Of a DNA stretch of 64,000 nucleotides, positions 8,510 through 17,473 are shown piece after piece. Under the pieces are notes generated by a model that made no database searches, was not told the DNA's origin, and worked only from the letters and a program-made list of their open reading frames with translations. The translations under genes were made by a program, and so were the position numbers. Origin of the DNA: Myxococcales bacterium (GTDB lineage Bacteria; Myxococcota_A; Bradymonadia; Bradymonadales; GCA-2716585); contig PBBL01000047.1 in assembly GCA_002716585.1 (NCBI GenBank), positions 1-64,000 on the forward strand, read 5' to 3'. The stretch's first letter is position 1. Each line of letters begins with the position of its first letter.

Positions 8510-11418
8510 TGGATTCCAAAGCTCCCTTCGAGGATGGCGTGGGTCGGCGACGTGTTGAGGGACGGCCCGTTGATCCCGAGCACGCTCCCGCCCGGCAGCC
8601 CGTACTGCGACAGGTCGTTCGGCAGCGAGAAGGAGGGGATCGGCAGCACCGGGAGGGCGCCGTTGAGCGCGTCGTCCAGCAGCGACTGCACGAGCGTCCT
8701 CAAGAAGTCCTCCAGGACCGCCCGGGTCGCCGGGTCGAGCGCCACCTCGCCGGTCGAGAAGTACAGCTCGTCGATGGCGATGTTCTCAAACTCCAGCGTC
8801 TCGCCCACGAGGCGCACCCCGGTGGTGGCGTTGGCGCCGAGGGAGACCTGGATCGGGGTCGAGAACAGCCCTGGGTAGACCAGGTCCAGCTCCAACCCCC
8901 CAACCATCGCCTGCGCCGTGATCTGATCGCCCTCGCCGCTTTGGAACGCGATGACTGGCGGCAGCTTGGCGCGCACCTCGGCCCGCGCCTCCTCGGGGAT
9001 GCCGCCGCCGAGGTCGGCGCCGGTGAACGTGACGTTGATCAGCCCGGCGCGCCACAGCGTGTGCAGCACCTGGTTGAGCACCCCGGCGTGGATCGCCGCC
9101 GCGATCGGGCGCCCCGTGCTCGGATCGAGCCGAACCGACCCGGCGGGCATGGGCACGCCGCGCGACGGGAGGTTCTGGGTCGCGCCCGAGGTGAAGCGCA
9201 GGCCGAGCCCGAAGAGCATGCGGTTGTTGTTGACGCTCAGGTGGGAGAAGCGCAGGCCGAGCCCGACCTGGACGTCGCCGCCGCCGGTCAGGCGCGGGAC
9301 GTTGAAGCTGGTCCCGAGGCTGCTGATGTCCAGCCCGCCGAGCACGCCGTCGAGGATCTCGTCAAAGCTCGACCGGATGTAGTTGCGGATCTCGTCCTGG
9401 ACGATGTTCTTGATGGTGCCCTCGACCAGGCTCACGACGAGATCGATGATCGCCCCGTCGAGGCCGCTGAAGTCGGTGGCGAGGCTCCCGATGGAGACCG
9501 AGACGGTGTTGCTGCGGACCGACGCCTGTGGGCGGCCGTTCTGCAGGCCGAGGCTGAACTGGAGCCCGACGTTGGCGTTGCGGACCTTGACCCAGCCGGT
9601 GGTGCCGCCGTTGATGCCCGCGACGACGTAGTCGAGCCGGATGCGGAGCCAGATCTCGCCGACGTTGGCCTGTACCCCGAGCCCGCCGTCGATGAGGTCG
9701 AGGCTGACGCTGTTGCTGCCCCGGTTCTCGAGGCGCTGGTAGTAGGCCCCGACCCCGTAGGTGCAGATGCGATCGACGAGGCAGCCGCCGAACGGGTTGG
9801 GCAGCGGGCAGATGGTGCCGCCGTCGCAGGTCTTGGGCTTGAGCGTGCCGCCGTTGGCGCTCAGCGCGCCGTCCAGGGTGTTGAGCAGCCCCTCGCTGTT
9901 GAGGGCGCCGTGGAGCATGTCGCCGAGGCTGTTGATGCCGCCGCCCCGGTTGTCGTCGTCCACGGCGTTCTGGGCCATGCGCAGCGTGACGGAGTCGTCG
10001 ATGAAGGACTGCTCCTCGGCCCAGCTGTCGGCGGTCATGAAGGCGCAGGTGGTGCTGTTGGCCAACCCGAAGGAGTCGGAGGCGACGATGTCGAGGAAGT
10101 TGATGCCGAACCGCACGGTGACGTCGGTCTGGAAGCGCCCGGTCTCATCGACCGGCACATCGACGCCGTTCACCGTCACGGCGCCGATGCCGTTGGGGTC
10201 GGCGACGGTCCCCTCGATGGTGAAGTTGGAGCCCGCGGCGGCGGTGTGCGACGAGCCGTCGGCGGGGTTGGAGCAGTTGATCGATGGCCCCGAGCCGTTG
10301 ACGACCACCTGCACGCTGCCGCGGATGGGCGGCACCTCGTCCCCGAGGCCCCGATCCAGCGTCGCCGAGATGATGTAGAGCCCGTCCAGGTCGTACCGGA
10401 AGCGGCCCTGCCCGAACGGGGAGCCCTCGGGCTCGCTCGTGAACATCACCGGGGCGTTGGCGACCTCGTTGCCGAAGGCGTCCGTCACGGTCGCGACGAC
10501 CTCGATGACCTCGGCGACGCTGTAGAAGGGCTTGTCGGGTTGGAGCGCGAGGAGCATCTCGGCGGGCGCCGCCGGGGAGACCTCCACGATGTCGGCGATC
10601 TCCTCCGTCGCCCCGTCGATGTGGCAGGTGACCGCGTACAGGTCGGCCCGCTCGAAGTAGACCTCCTGTCCGTCGACCTCGACCCCCTCGCCGAACGGGT
10701 CGAGGAGGAGCCTCGGCTCGGCGTCCTTGATCACGTTGCCGTAGGCGTCGTAGGTGGTGCAGGTCGCCTCGACCCGCTCGCCGGCCTGGATCAGGTGGCG
10801 ATCCAGCTCCGTCAGCAGCGTGTAGGGGGGACCGGGGACGATCTCAAGGCGCGCCGGTGAGGGGTCCACGAGCCCCAACTCCGGCAACGCGCAGGCGACG
10901 GTCGCGTCGCCCGCGCGCGTCGGCAGGAGCTGACCTGGCTCGGCGTCGTCGGAGAAGGACGCCTCAGGTGACAGGCGCACCTGCTCCAGCGGCGCGTCCT
11001 CTCCCTCCAACGTGAGCTGCGTCCCCTCGGAGTCGCGCGCGATGCAGCGGACCATCACCGTCGTGCCCGCGGCGACCGTCTCGGCGCTCAGCTCCGTGTC
11101 CACCGCGACGATCTCAGGCGGAAGCTCCACCGGGGTCGTGTCCGGGGCGACGTCCGGCGCCGTGTCAGGCGCCTCGCTGGTGTCCTCGGGGGATGTGTCG
11201 GCGACCTCGGTGTCCTCTGTCGTCCCGCCGCCGGTGTCCTCCACGGCGGTGGTCCCTGCGTCGGAGCCTCCCGCGCCCGTGTCGCAGGACAGACACCCCG
11301 TGTCGTCCTCCGCGACCATCAGCTGAGCGGGGGCGCTGTCTCCTCCACACCCGACCAGACACACCAACCCCAACGCGCATAACGCTCCAGCGCGCGCTCG
11401 CCTCGTCATATTGAACAT
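8506..11418 (-). CDS. Large lipoprotein with Ig-like repeats and BPI/LBP-like (TULIP) C-terminal region
   Basis: The 970-residue product starts at the ATG at 11418 (GAGGG 12 bases upstream; a second ATG lies at 11409). The signal peptide ends LVGC (Cys24). A Thr/Asp/Glu-rich linker (DT repeats) runs to about residue 95. Three or four Big-type Ig-like domains follow (TYDAYGNVIKDAE, VTDAFGNEVANAP), then a glucodextranase-like domain near 380-460. A C-terminal region from about 465 is built like a two-barrel BPI/LBP protein, with LNQVLHTLWRAGL near 785 and a closing Leu/Pro-rich segment (LPVLPIPSFSLP). Four cysteines cluster around 'CDGGTICPLPNPFGGC'. It is the first gene of a three-gene operon, and the next gene overlaps it by 4 bp. 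Surface lipid binding or transfer is inferred, not shown. Confidence 0.75.
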   Translation of the reverse strand: MFNMTRRARAGALCALGLVCLVGCGGDSAPAQLMVAEDDTGCLSCDTGAGGSDAGTTAVEDTGGGTTEDTEVADTSPEDTSEAPDTAPDVAPDTTPVELPPEIVAVDTELSAETVAAGTTVMVRCIARDSEGTQLTLEGEDAPLEQVRLSPEASFSDDAEPGQLLPTRAGDATVACALPELGLVDPSPARLEIVPGPPYTLLTELDRHLIQAGERVEATCTTYDAYGNVIKDAEPRLLLDPFGEGVEVDGQEVYFERADLYAVTCHIDGATEEIADIVEVSPAAPAEMLLALQPDKPFYSVAEVIEVVATVTDAFGNEVANAPVMFTSEPEGSPFGQGRFRYDLDGLYIISATLDRGLGDEVPPIRGSVQVVVNGSGPSINCSNPADGSSHTAAAGSNFTIEGTVADPNGIGAVTVNGVDVPVDETGRFQTDVTVRFGINFLDIVASDSFGLANSTTCAFMTADSWAEEQSFIDDSVTLRMAQNAVDDDNRGGGINSLGDMLHGALNSEGLLNTLDGALSANGGTLKPKTCDGGTICPLPNPFGGCLVDRICTYGVGAYYQRLENRGSNSVSLDLIDGGLGVQANVGEIWLRIRLDYVVAGINGGTTGWVKVRNANVGLQFSLGLQNGRPQASVRSNTVSVSIGSLATDFSGLDGAIIDLVVSLVEGTIKNIVQDEIRNYIRSSFDEILDGVLGGLDISSLGTSFNVPRLTGGGDVQVGLGLRFSHLSVNNNRMLFGLGLRFTSGATQNLPSRGVPMPAGSVRLDPSTGRPIAAAIHAGVLNQVLHTLWRAGLINVTFTGADLGGGIPEEARAEVRAKLPPVIAFQSGEGDQITAQAMVGGLELDLVYPGLFSTPIQVSLGANATTGVRLVGETLEFENIAIDELYFSTGEVALDPATRAVLEDFLRTLVQSLLDDALNGALPVLPIPSFSLPNDLSQYGLPGGSVLGINGPSLNTSPTHAILEGSFGIQ

Positions 11419-11512
11419 TCGTGTTACCAACCCTCTTGAAATGTTGGGGAACCCCCATACACCACGACGCCCACAGAGCATACTGCCCAGGCGCCCCCAG
11501 GGCAAGGCGCAC

Positions 11513-11544
11513 AAAAAACCCCCTCGTCGTCGTTGACGAGGGGG
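11513..11544 (-). terminator. Rho-independent terminator of the DUF697-like gene
   Basis: CCCCCTCGTC (11519-11528) and GACGAGGGGG (11535-11544) form a perfect 10-bp stem with a 6-nt loop. On the minus strand the stem is followed by six T (AAAAAA at 11513-11518 on plus). It sits 34 bp beyond the stop of the minus-strand gene ending at 11578. It is the only classical hairpin plus U-tract that I found. Confidence 0.85.
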
Positions 11545-11577
11545 TGAACGTGTTTCAATCGTGGGGGTGGAGAGGGG

Positions 11578-12891
11578 TCAGTGGAGGAGGCGCTCCGGGT
11601 CGTCATCCTCCTCAACGGAGTCCTCCGACGAGGCCGCGTCGTTGCTGCTCACCTCGTCACTCACGACGTCCGCCGCGTCCAGATCGGCCATGAAGGCGTC
11701 CACGTCGTCCTCGGTGATCTCCTCCGGGGCCTCCGAGGGGGCCGGGGCGGCCTCCACGGCGATCGCCTGAGGGGCGTCGGGCGCCTCGGCGGCGACGATC
11801 AGGACCTCGGCGACTTCGGGCTCGACGACCTCGGGCTCAATGACCTCCGGCTCGACGATCTCGGGCTCAATGACTTCAGGCTCGATGACCTCGGGGGCAG
11901 GTTCGCCCTCCTGCTGGGCCGCGACGGCGGGCTCCTCTTCGGCGGAGGTGGCCTCTGTGGGGTCGAACGTGGCTTCTGCGGTGAGCGGCGCTTCGGCGAC
12001 GGCCTCGGGGATGTCGGCGAGCTGTGCCTCGAGCGGCGCGGCGTCGGTGGTCGCCTCGTCGGTGGAGGGCGCGTCCTCGACGTGCAGCTCCAGAGCGATG
12101 GAGACGTCGGGCGCCGGAGGGGTGTCCGCGTTGGCGGAGGGGGCCTCCACAGGGAGCGGGTCATCGACGCCGACGGTCTGGCCTGCGTCGTCCTTGAGCT
12201 CCTCGATGAAGAAGTCGCGGGCGCGCCGCCCGATGTACCGGGTCAGCTTGCGGTTGGACATGTAGCTGAAGGTCACGCCGACGCCGACCGGGATCGCCTT
12301 GAGGACGCCCTTGCTGGTGAGGCGGATGCCGAGCTTCTTGAACAGCTCGAAGAGCCAGCGCTTGGCCTTGCCCTTGAGCAGCCGCCTGGCCGCTTCGCGC
12401 AGCCCCTTGACGGTGAAGTTCTCGAACGTCAGCAGCCCGGCCCGGGTCGCGACGCCGAGCCCCGCGACCGTGTAGCAGAGGCGCTGCTGCTCCTCGTCTT
12501 CGATGTCGCGGTCGAACAGGCACGCCAGCGCCATGACCATCTCGATCTGGTACTTCATCGTGATCACCAGATCGGCGGTCGCCGCGCCGACGAGCGTCAC
12601 GACGAGCCCGATCCCGGGGATCGAGGCGCCGAGCGAGGTCACCGCGCCGACCCGCGCGCAGGTCTTCGCGTAACGCTCGATGATGGCGTTGGCGGCCTCG
12701 ACCCGGAGGTCCTCGGCGCTCCGGGCGCGGTTCTCGGGCTTGACGGCGACCGCGTCGTAGCACGCCTCGGCGGTCTTTCGCACGTCGGTCGGGGCCGCCA
12801 CCAGCATCTCGACGGCTCGGAGGAAGATGGGTTTGTCGCGATCGGGATCGGTCCCCTTGAGAATCATGAATGCGCTCCTGACGAAATTCAT
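11578..12891 (-). CDS. DUF697/EcsC-like membrane-associated protein with acidic repeat tail
   Basis: The 437-residue product starts at the ATG at 12891 (GAGGTGG 11 bases upstream). Residues ~60-260 read like a DUF697/EcsC-type helical domain: IIERYAKTCARVGAVTSLG, a glycine-rich hydrophobic hairpin IPGIGLVVTLVGAATADLV, an amphipathic MKYQIEMVMALACLFDRDI, and a second hydrophobic stretch before YIGRRARDFFIEEL. The family is poorly characterised and usually membrane-linked. The remaining 170 residues are acidic and Pro/Ala/Glu-rich, including a pentapeptide repeat of VIEPE type. It is transcribed alone, divergent from ndh, with its own terminator. The family match is by pattern, so the exact family is uncertain. 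Confidence 0.7.
   Translation of the reverse strand: MNFVRSAFMILKGTDPDRDKPIFLRAVEMLVAAPTDVRKTAEACYDAVAVKPENRARSAEDLRVEAANAIIERYAKTCARVGAVTSLGASIPGIGLVVTLVGAATADLVITMKYQIEMVMALACLFDRDIEDEEQQRLCYTVAGLGVATRAGLLTFENFTVKGLREAARRLLKGKAKRWLFELFKKLGIRLTSKGVLKAIPVGVGVTFSYMSNRKLTRYIGRRARDFFIEELKDDAGQTVGVDDPLPVEAPSANADTPPAPDVSIALELHVEDAPSTDEATTDAAPLEAQLADIPEAVAEAPLTAEATFDPTEATSAEEEPAVAAQQEGEPAPEVIEPEVIEPEIVEPEVIEPEVVEPEVAEVLIVAAEAPDAPQAIAVEAAPAPSEAPEEITEDDVDAFMADLDAADVVSDEVSSNDAASSEDSVEEDDDPERLLH
11812..11895 (-). repeat. 15-bp coding repeat (VIEPE-type pentapeptides)
   Basis: About five and a half copies of a 15-bp unit (consensus GACCTCGGGCTCAAT on plus) encode the E-V/I-I/V-E-P repeat in the acidic tail. 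Copies differ at only one to three positions, as expected of slippage-prone DNA. Confidence 0.75.
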
Positions 12892-12983
12892 ACCAGCGGC
12901 GCCACCTCGTGGTCGCCCGAGTGTCGTGTCCGCGGACCGATCAACACCGGGTGCGCGCCGCGTTCGAGAACATGGCGCAGGCG

Positions 12984-13010
12984 TTGACGCTGCCTTAGAC
13001 AACCTATAGA
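12984..13010 (+). promoter_or_regulatory. Candidate sigma70 promoter for the ndh-aguA operon
   Basis: TTGACG (12984-12989) and TATAGA (13005-13010) are separated by 15 bases, about 70 bases upstream of the ndh ATG. The boxes are good, the spacing slightly short. Confidence 0.4.
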
Positions 13011-13079
13011 ACGCACGGGCGCGGGATTTGTTTCTCACGCCGCGCTCTCTCGGTCGAGTTTATCGGGTTGAGGTGGTTC

Positions 13080-14357
13080 ATGAAGCGAATAGCGATCGTT
13101 GGTGGGGGGTTCGCCGGGTTTGAGGCCGCGTTGCAGCTGGACGACGCGCTCCGCGGGCGGCAGAACGTCGAGCTCGTCCTGGTCAGCGATCAGCCCCACT
13201 TCACCTACACCCCGCTCCTGCCCGACGTCGCCACCGGCGCGGTCTCGATGCGCTCGGTCACCATCCGGATCGCCTCGGCGCTCACCAACCCGAGCAGCCG
13301 CTTTCGCCGCGATCGGGTCGAGCGCTTCGATCTGGAGGCGCGGACCGTCTACGGCGAGCGCGAGGCGCTGACGTGCGACTACCTCGTCATCGCGCTCGGC
13401 GGTGAGCCCGACTTCAAGGGGCTGCCCGGGCTCGAAGGGCGGGCGATGACGCTCCACACCGTGCACGACGCGATGCGGATCAAGGGGCGGCTGCTCTCGG
13501 CGTTTCGCCGCGCCCGCGCAGGGCGGCTGACCTCGCGTCAGGAGCTGGCCGAGGCGCTCACCTTTGTCATCGCGGGCGGCGGGCAGACCGGGGTGGAGCT
13601 GGCGGCGGAGCTGGCCAGCGGGGTTCAGGAGTCGCTCCTGCCGCTGGTGACGCCCGAGATCGCCGAGGTCTTCCGGGTGGTGCTCGTCGAAGCCGAGGAC
13701 GACCTGCTCCCGGCCCACAGCCCGGCGCTGCGCCAGCGCGCGATGGAGGTGCTCAAGCGCCTCGGCGTGGACGTGCGGCTCAACACCCGGGTCAGCGGGG
13801 CGACCGATCGCCAGGTGTCGCTCGCCGACGAGGTGCCGATCACGTCCGAGAACCTGATCTGGGCCGCCGGGCGCCGCGCCCCGACCTGGCTTCGGGACGC
13901 GGGCGTCCCGCTGACCGCCAACGGCACCATCCCGATCCGCGACACCATGGAGGTCGAGGGCGCCAGCCGGGTCTTCGCCGCGGGCTCGTGCGCCGAGCTG
14001 GTCCACCGCACCACCCCGATCCCCCACTCCGTTCAGGTCTCCAGCCACCAGGGGGGGCTCATCGCCGACAACATCGGCCACGACCTCGTCGGATCGGCGC
14101 AGCAGACCTTCGATTACCAGCCCTTGAGCGAGCTGGTCACGCTCGGTCGCCTCGACGCCGCCGCCCGCGTCGGGCCGGTCTCGGTGTCGGGCGTGCTGGC
14201 GCAGGGGCTCTACCGGGCCGCGCACATGGCGCAGGCCCCGACGTTCATCAAGAAGCTGGCGATCCTCACCGACTGGACCGAGAAGACCCTCCGTGGTCGC
14301 GATCTGGGGCGGCTCATGCTCCAGATGCCCGACCCGCCTCCCTCCGACGCGCCATGA
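13080..14357 (+). CDS. ndh: Type II NADH:quinone oxidoreductase-like flavoprotein (NDH-2)
   Basis: The 425-residue protein has two dinucleotide folds: the FAD loop IVGGGFAGFEAA at residues 4-15 and the NAD(P)H loop IAGGGQTGVELAAEL near 163-177. It also has PHFTYTPLLPDVATG near 40 (an NDH-2 hallmark), an FAD-binding VFAAGSCAEL near 300, and a C-terminal amphipathic tail (ILTDWTEKTLRGRD) that in the family binds the inner membrane face. It should oxidise NADH and reduce quinone without pumping protons. A sulfide:quinone or carotenoid-type relative is less likely because their cysteines are absent. ATG at 13080 has GAGGTGG upstream. The last codon overlaps the next start (ATGA), tying it to aguA. 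Confidence 0.85.
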   Translation: MKRIAIVGGGFAGFEAALQLDDALRGRQNVELVLVSDQPHFTYTPLLPDVATGAVSMRSVTIRIASALTNPSSRFRRDRVERFDLEARTVYGEREALTCDYLVIALGGEPDFKGLPGLEGRAMTLHTVHDAMRIKGRLLSAFRRARAGRLTSRQELAEALTFVIAGGGQTGVELAAELASGVQESLLPLVTPEIAEVFRVVLVEAEDDLLPAHSPALRQRAMEVLKRLGVDVRLNTRVSGATDRQVSLADEVPITSENLIWAAGRRAPTWLRDAGVPLTANGTIPIRDTMEVEGASRVFAAGSCAELVHRTTPIPHSVQVSSHQGGLIADNIGHDLVGSAQQTFDYQPLSELVTLGRLDAAARVGPVSVSGVLAQGLYRAAHMAQAPTFIKKLAILTDWTEKTLRGRDLGRLMLQMPDPPPSDAP

Positions 14358-15412
14358 ACCCCTCAACCCTCCCTCACGGGGTGCTGCCGCCGGAGTGGGC
14401 CCCTCAAGACGCGCTGATGATCACCTGGCCTCACGCCGAGACCGACTGGGGCCCGGCGCTGGACGAGGTGGAGCGCGTGTGGGTTGAGATCGCGCTCGCG
14501 GTCACCCCAAGGCAGCGCCTCTGGGTGGTGGCCCACGACGAGGCGGTCGCGGCGCGGGTGCGGGCGCTGCTGGGGCGCGCCGGGGTCGCGGCGGCGCAGG
14601 TGGACGTCTGGATCGCCCCGTGCGACGACACCTGGGCCCGCGATCACGGTCCGCTCACCGTTGGCCTCCCCGGCGAGGCGTGGCAACCACTCGACTTCAC
14701 CTTCAACGGGTGGGGCGGGCGCTTCCCGTCGGACCGCGACGACGCCATCACCGCGAACCTGGGGCGAGCGGGCGCCTTTCAGCGCGCGCCGGTCGCGATG
14801 GGGATGGTCCTGGAGGGGGGGAGCGTTGAGGTGGACGGGCAGGGCTCGCTGTTGACGACCCGGCGCTGCCTCCTCAACCCCAACCGGAACCCGAAGCTCT
14901 CCCAAGGGGAGATCGAGGACCGCCTGCGGCGCGCGTTTGGCGTGGAGCAGCTCCTGTGGCTCGAACACGGCCACCTGGAGGGCGACGACACCGACGCCCA
15001 CATCGACACGCTGGCGCGCTTCGCCCCGGAACGCGGGATCGTCTACGTGAGCTGCGACGACCCGGAGGATCCCCACTTCGCGCCGCTCCAGGCGATGGAG
15101 CGTGAGCTGGAGGCGATGCGCGACGTCGCCGGGCGACCCTACCGGCTGTGGCCGCTCCCCTGGCCGTCGCCGAAGTACGGGGAGGAGGGGCTGCGGCTGG
15201 CGGCGAGCTACGCGAACTACGTCATCATCAACGGCGCGGTGCTGGTGCCGACCTACCGGGATCGGCGCGACGCGGAGGCGCTCCAGGTGGTGGCCGAGGC
15301 GCACCCGGGGCGACGGGTCATCGGGGTGGACTGCCTTGGGGTGATTCAACAGGGGGGCAGCCTGCACTGCCTGACCATGCAGCTGCCTCGCGGGGCGACG
15401 CGCGAGGCGTGA
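14354..15412 (+). CDS. aguA: Agmatine deiminase
   Basis: The 352-residue protein matches the agmatine deiminase (peptidyl-arginine deiminase-like) family over its usual length. It has ITWPHAETDW near residue 23, the substrate motif DDTWARDHGPL near 92, LEGGSVEVDGQG near 154, LEHGHLEGDDTDAHID near 205, and the catalytic cysteine in GGSLHCLTMQLPRG (Cys339). It hydrolyses agmatine to N-carbamoylputrescine and ammonia in the cytosol. The start overlaps the ndh stop by 4 bp. The next gene encodes the following enzyme of the pathway. Confidence 0.95.
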   Translation: MNPSTLPHGVLPPEWAPQDALMITWPHAETDWGPALDEVERVWVEIALAVTPRQRLWVVAHDEAVAARVRALLGRAGVAAAQVDVWIAPCDDTWARDHGPLTVGLPGEAWQPLDFTFNGWGGRFPSDRDDAITANLGRAGAFQRAPVAMGMVLEGGSVEVDGQGSLLTTRRCLLNPNRNPKLSQGEIEDRLRRAFGVEQLLWLEHGHLEGDDTDAHIDTLARFAPERGIVYVSCDDPEDPHFAPLQAMERELEAMRDVAGRPYRLWPLPWPSPKYGEEGLRLAASYANYVIINGAVLVPTYRDRRDAEALQVVAEAHPGRRVIGVDCLGVIQQGGSLHCLTMQLPRGATREA

Positions 15413-15477
15413 ACGACCCTGGGTGACACGCGTTGGTCTCACCTGGGTGGATGGTGCTGTACGTGGAGGACGACGTC

Positions 15478-16362
15478 ATGAGCCGAATCATCGAGATCGC
15501 CGCGCTTCAGCATGCCTGCGGGCCGGATCTGGAGAGGAACCTGGAGACGAGCTGCGCGATGGTGGCCGAGGCCGCCGCACAGGGCGCCGAGCTGATCGTG
15601 TTGCAGGAGCTTCACCGCTCGGTCTACTTCTGCCAGACCGAGGACGTGCGCTGCTTTGAGCTGGCCGAGCCGATCCCCGGGCCAACGACCGAGCGCCTGG
15701 GGGAGCTGGCGCGGGAGCACGGCGTGGTGATCGTCGGCTCCCTCTTCGAGCGTCGCGCGCCGGGGCTGTGCCACAACACGGCGGTCGTGCTGGACGCGGA
15801 CGGCGCGCTCGTGGGGCGCTACCGCAAGATGCACATCCCCGACGACCCGGGGTTCTACGAGAAGTTCTACTTCACCCCCGGGGATCTGGGGTTTGAGCCG
15901 ATCGACACCCGGGTGGGGCGCCTCGGGGTGTTGGTCTGCTGGGATCAGTGGTTCCCGGAGGCGGCGCGGCTGATGAGCATGGCGGGCGCCGAGCTGCTCA
16001 TCTACCCGACGGCCATCGGCTGGGACCCGCGAGATGACGAGGCGGAGCGCCAGCGCCAGCTCGACGCGTGGATCACCATCCAGCGCGCTCACGCGATCGC
16101 CAACGGCGTCCCGGTGATCTCCTGCAACCGGATCGGCCATGAGCCGGATCCCTGCGGGAGCAGCCCGGGGATCGACTTCTGGGGGCGCAGCTTCATCTGC
16201 GGGCCGCAAGGCGAGGTGTTGGCGGAGGGCGATGAGGGGGCGCAGATCGTGAGGGCGTCGGTGGATCAGGCGCGGACCGCCGCGGTGAGGCGGATCTGGC
16301 CCTTCTTGAGGGACCGTCGCGTGGATCATTACGGTGATCTAACCCGACTCTACCGCGACTGA
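15478..16362 (+). CDS. aguB: N-carbamoylputrescine amidohydrolase (nitrilase superfamily)
   Basis: The 294-residue product has the nitrilase Glu-Lys-Cys triad at E44 (LQELH), K117 (YRKMHIP) and C154 (CWDQWFPE), and AguB-typical stretches such as FYFTPGD and PTAIGW. It releases putrescine, CO2 and ammonia from N-carbamoylputrescine, completing agmatine to putrescine with AguA. The start is the ATG at 15478, with GGAGGA eight bases upstream; an in-frame extension to 15433 lacks a ribosome site. It is 65 bp after aguA and presumably in the same transcript. Confidence 0.94.
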   Translation: MSRIIEIAALQHACGPDLERNLETSCAMVAEAAAQGAELIVLQELHRSVYFCQTEDVRCFELAEPIPGPTTERLGELAREHGVVIVGSLFERRAPGLCHNTAVVLDADGALVGRYRKMHIPDDPGFYEKFYFTPGDLGFEPIDTRVGRLGVLVCWDQWFPEAARLMSMAGAELLIYPTAIGWDPRDDEAERQRQLDAWITIQRAHAIANGVPVISCNRIGHEPDPCGSSPGIDFWGRSFICGPQGEVLAEGDEGAQIVRASVDQARTAAVRRIWPFLRDRRVDHYGDLTRLYRD

Positions 16363-16370
16363 GCAGCGCC

Positions 16371-17423
16371 TCACCCGTCCTTCCGCCAGAGGGCGAGTGG
16401 GGGCAGGTAGGTCTGGTAGTGGGTGTCGTGGACGCGCAGGTGCCAGGTGAGTCGATCGGTCGCGAGCGAGCGGAAGGTCATCGGCGGTCCGTAGCCCAGC
16501 GGGATGGCGCCAGTGAGGAGCTTCTCAAGCAACATCCGATCTTCCATGCGCGCGTGGGGGACCGCGAACGCCAGGCGCTTGTCGCGCGGGGTGATGCGCT
16601 CGTGCCAGGCGAACGGGCTGGAGAGCAGGAGGAGGCCGCCGGGGCGCAGCTGGAGGTTGAGCTGGTTGAGCAGCGCGAGCGGGTCGGTGACGTTGTCGAG
16701 CAGGTTGAGGGCGACGATCAGGTCGAAGGAGCCTGGCGGGAAGGGCGGGTCGAGGATGTCGGCGCAGACCAGCTCGACGTCCTCGGCGGCCTCACGGAGC
16801 GGCGCGCCGAGGACGATCGGCTCCGGTGAGCGCCACAGGTCGACGGATCCACGCAGCAGGGCCTCCAGCGAGCCCTCCCGGCGCAGCGTATCGAGGCAGG
16901 AGAGCAGCGCCGGGTCGATGTCGCAGGCCACGACGCGGGCGTCGTCGGCGCCGGAGCGGCGCAAGCGCGCGGCCAGCTCCAGCGCCTCGCGGCCCGGCCC
17001 GCAGCCCGCCACGAGGGCTCGGGGGTGCTCGGGCAGTTTGACCTCGCTCAGCAGGTCGAGGGCGCGCTGGGTGAACGGGGCGGGGTGGACGAAGTCGGGG
17101 CGGTAGTCCTCCGGGAGCAGGTCGTGGTAGTGGGCCCAGAGGTAGGTTGAGCGCTTGCGGAGGACCGCCAGGAGGGTGCTGTCCTCGGGCAGGGTGCTGA
17201 GGACGCGCCCGGTGACCGAGAGCGACCCGAAGTCTGGCAGCTCGGCGAAGTGGGCGACGACCCGGCCCGGCTCACGGATGATGATGGGGTAGGGCTGGAG
17301 CGGGTAGCGGCCCGGGCAGCTGGGGTTGCTGCAGCGCAGGTGGTTGTTGCTGCGGCGCAGCGCCCATAAATTGACCGTGTTGGGGGGGCTCAGGGTGTGG
17401 CAGAGGGGACAGATGAGATCCAT
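16371..17423 (-). CDS. Class I SAM-dependent methyltransferase with N-terminal zinc-ribbon
   Basis: The 350-residue protein begins with a four-cysteine zinc-ribbon-like segment (CPLC at 5-8; CSNPSC around 31-36). After a linker comes a Rossmann methyltransferase fold: motif I LVAGCGPGREALELAA, an acidic motif VVACDID and a post-I region SFDLIVALNLLDNV. The layout resembles 'methyltransferase plus Trm112-like/zinc-ribbon' proteins. The substrate is unknown. The stop faces aguB at a distance of only 8 bp. The ribosome site is weak. Confidence 0.8.
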   Translation of the reverse strand: MDLICPLCHTLSPPNTVNLWALRRSNNHLRCSNPSCPGRYPLQPYPIIIREPGRVVAHFAELPDFGSLSVTGRVLSTLPEDSTLLAVLRKRSTYLWAHYHDLLPEDYRPDFVHPAPFTQRALDLLSEVKLPEHPRALVAGCGPGREALELAARLRRSGADDARVVACDIDPALLSCLDTLRREGSLEALLRGSVDLWRSPEPIVLGAPLREAAEDVELVCADILDPPFPPGSFDLIVALNLLDNVTDPLALLNQLNLQLRPGGLLLLSSPFAWHERITPRDKRLAFAVPHARMEDRMLLEKLLTGAIPLGYGPPMTFRSLATDRLTWHLRVHDTHYQTYLPPLALWRKDG

Positions 17424-17473
17424 ACGGCGTCACCGAGAGCGACAGGCGGCGTCTTGTAGGGCGGCGGTTGGCG

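Noticed and set aside
8509-10860. 783-codon plus-strand frame antisense to the first BPI-like gene
   Set aside because: Shadow composition; no start signal or recognisable domain.
11581-12987. Plus-strand frame antisense to the DUF697-like gene
   Set aside because: Composition shows Leu/Asp/Arg/Gly repetition typical of the reverse of Val/Pro/Glu-rich sequence.
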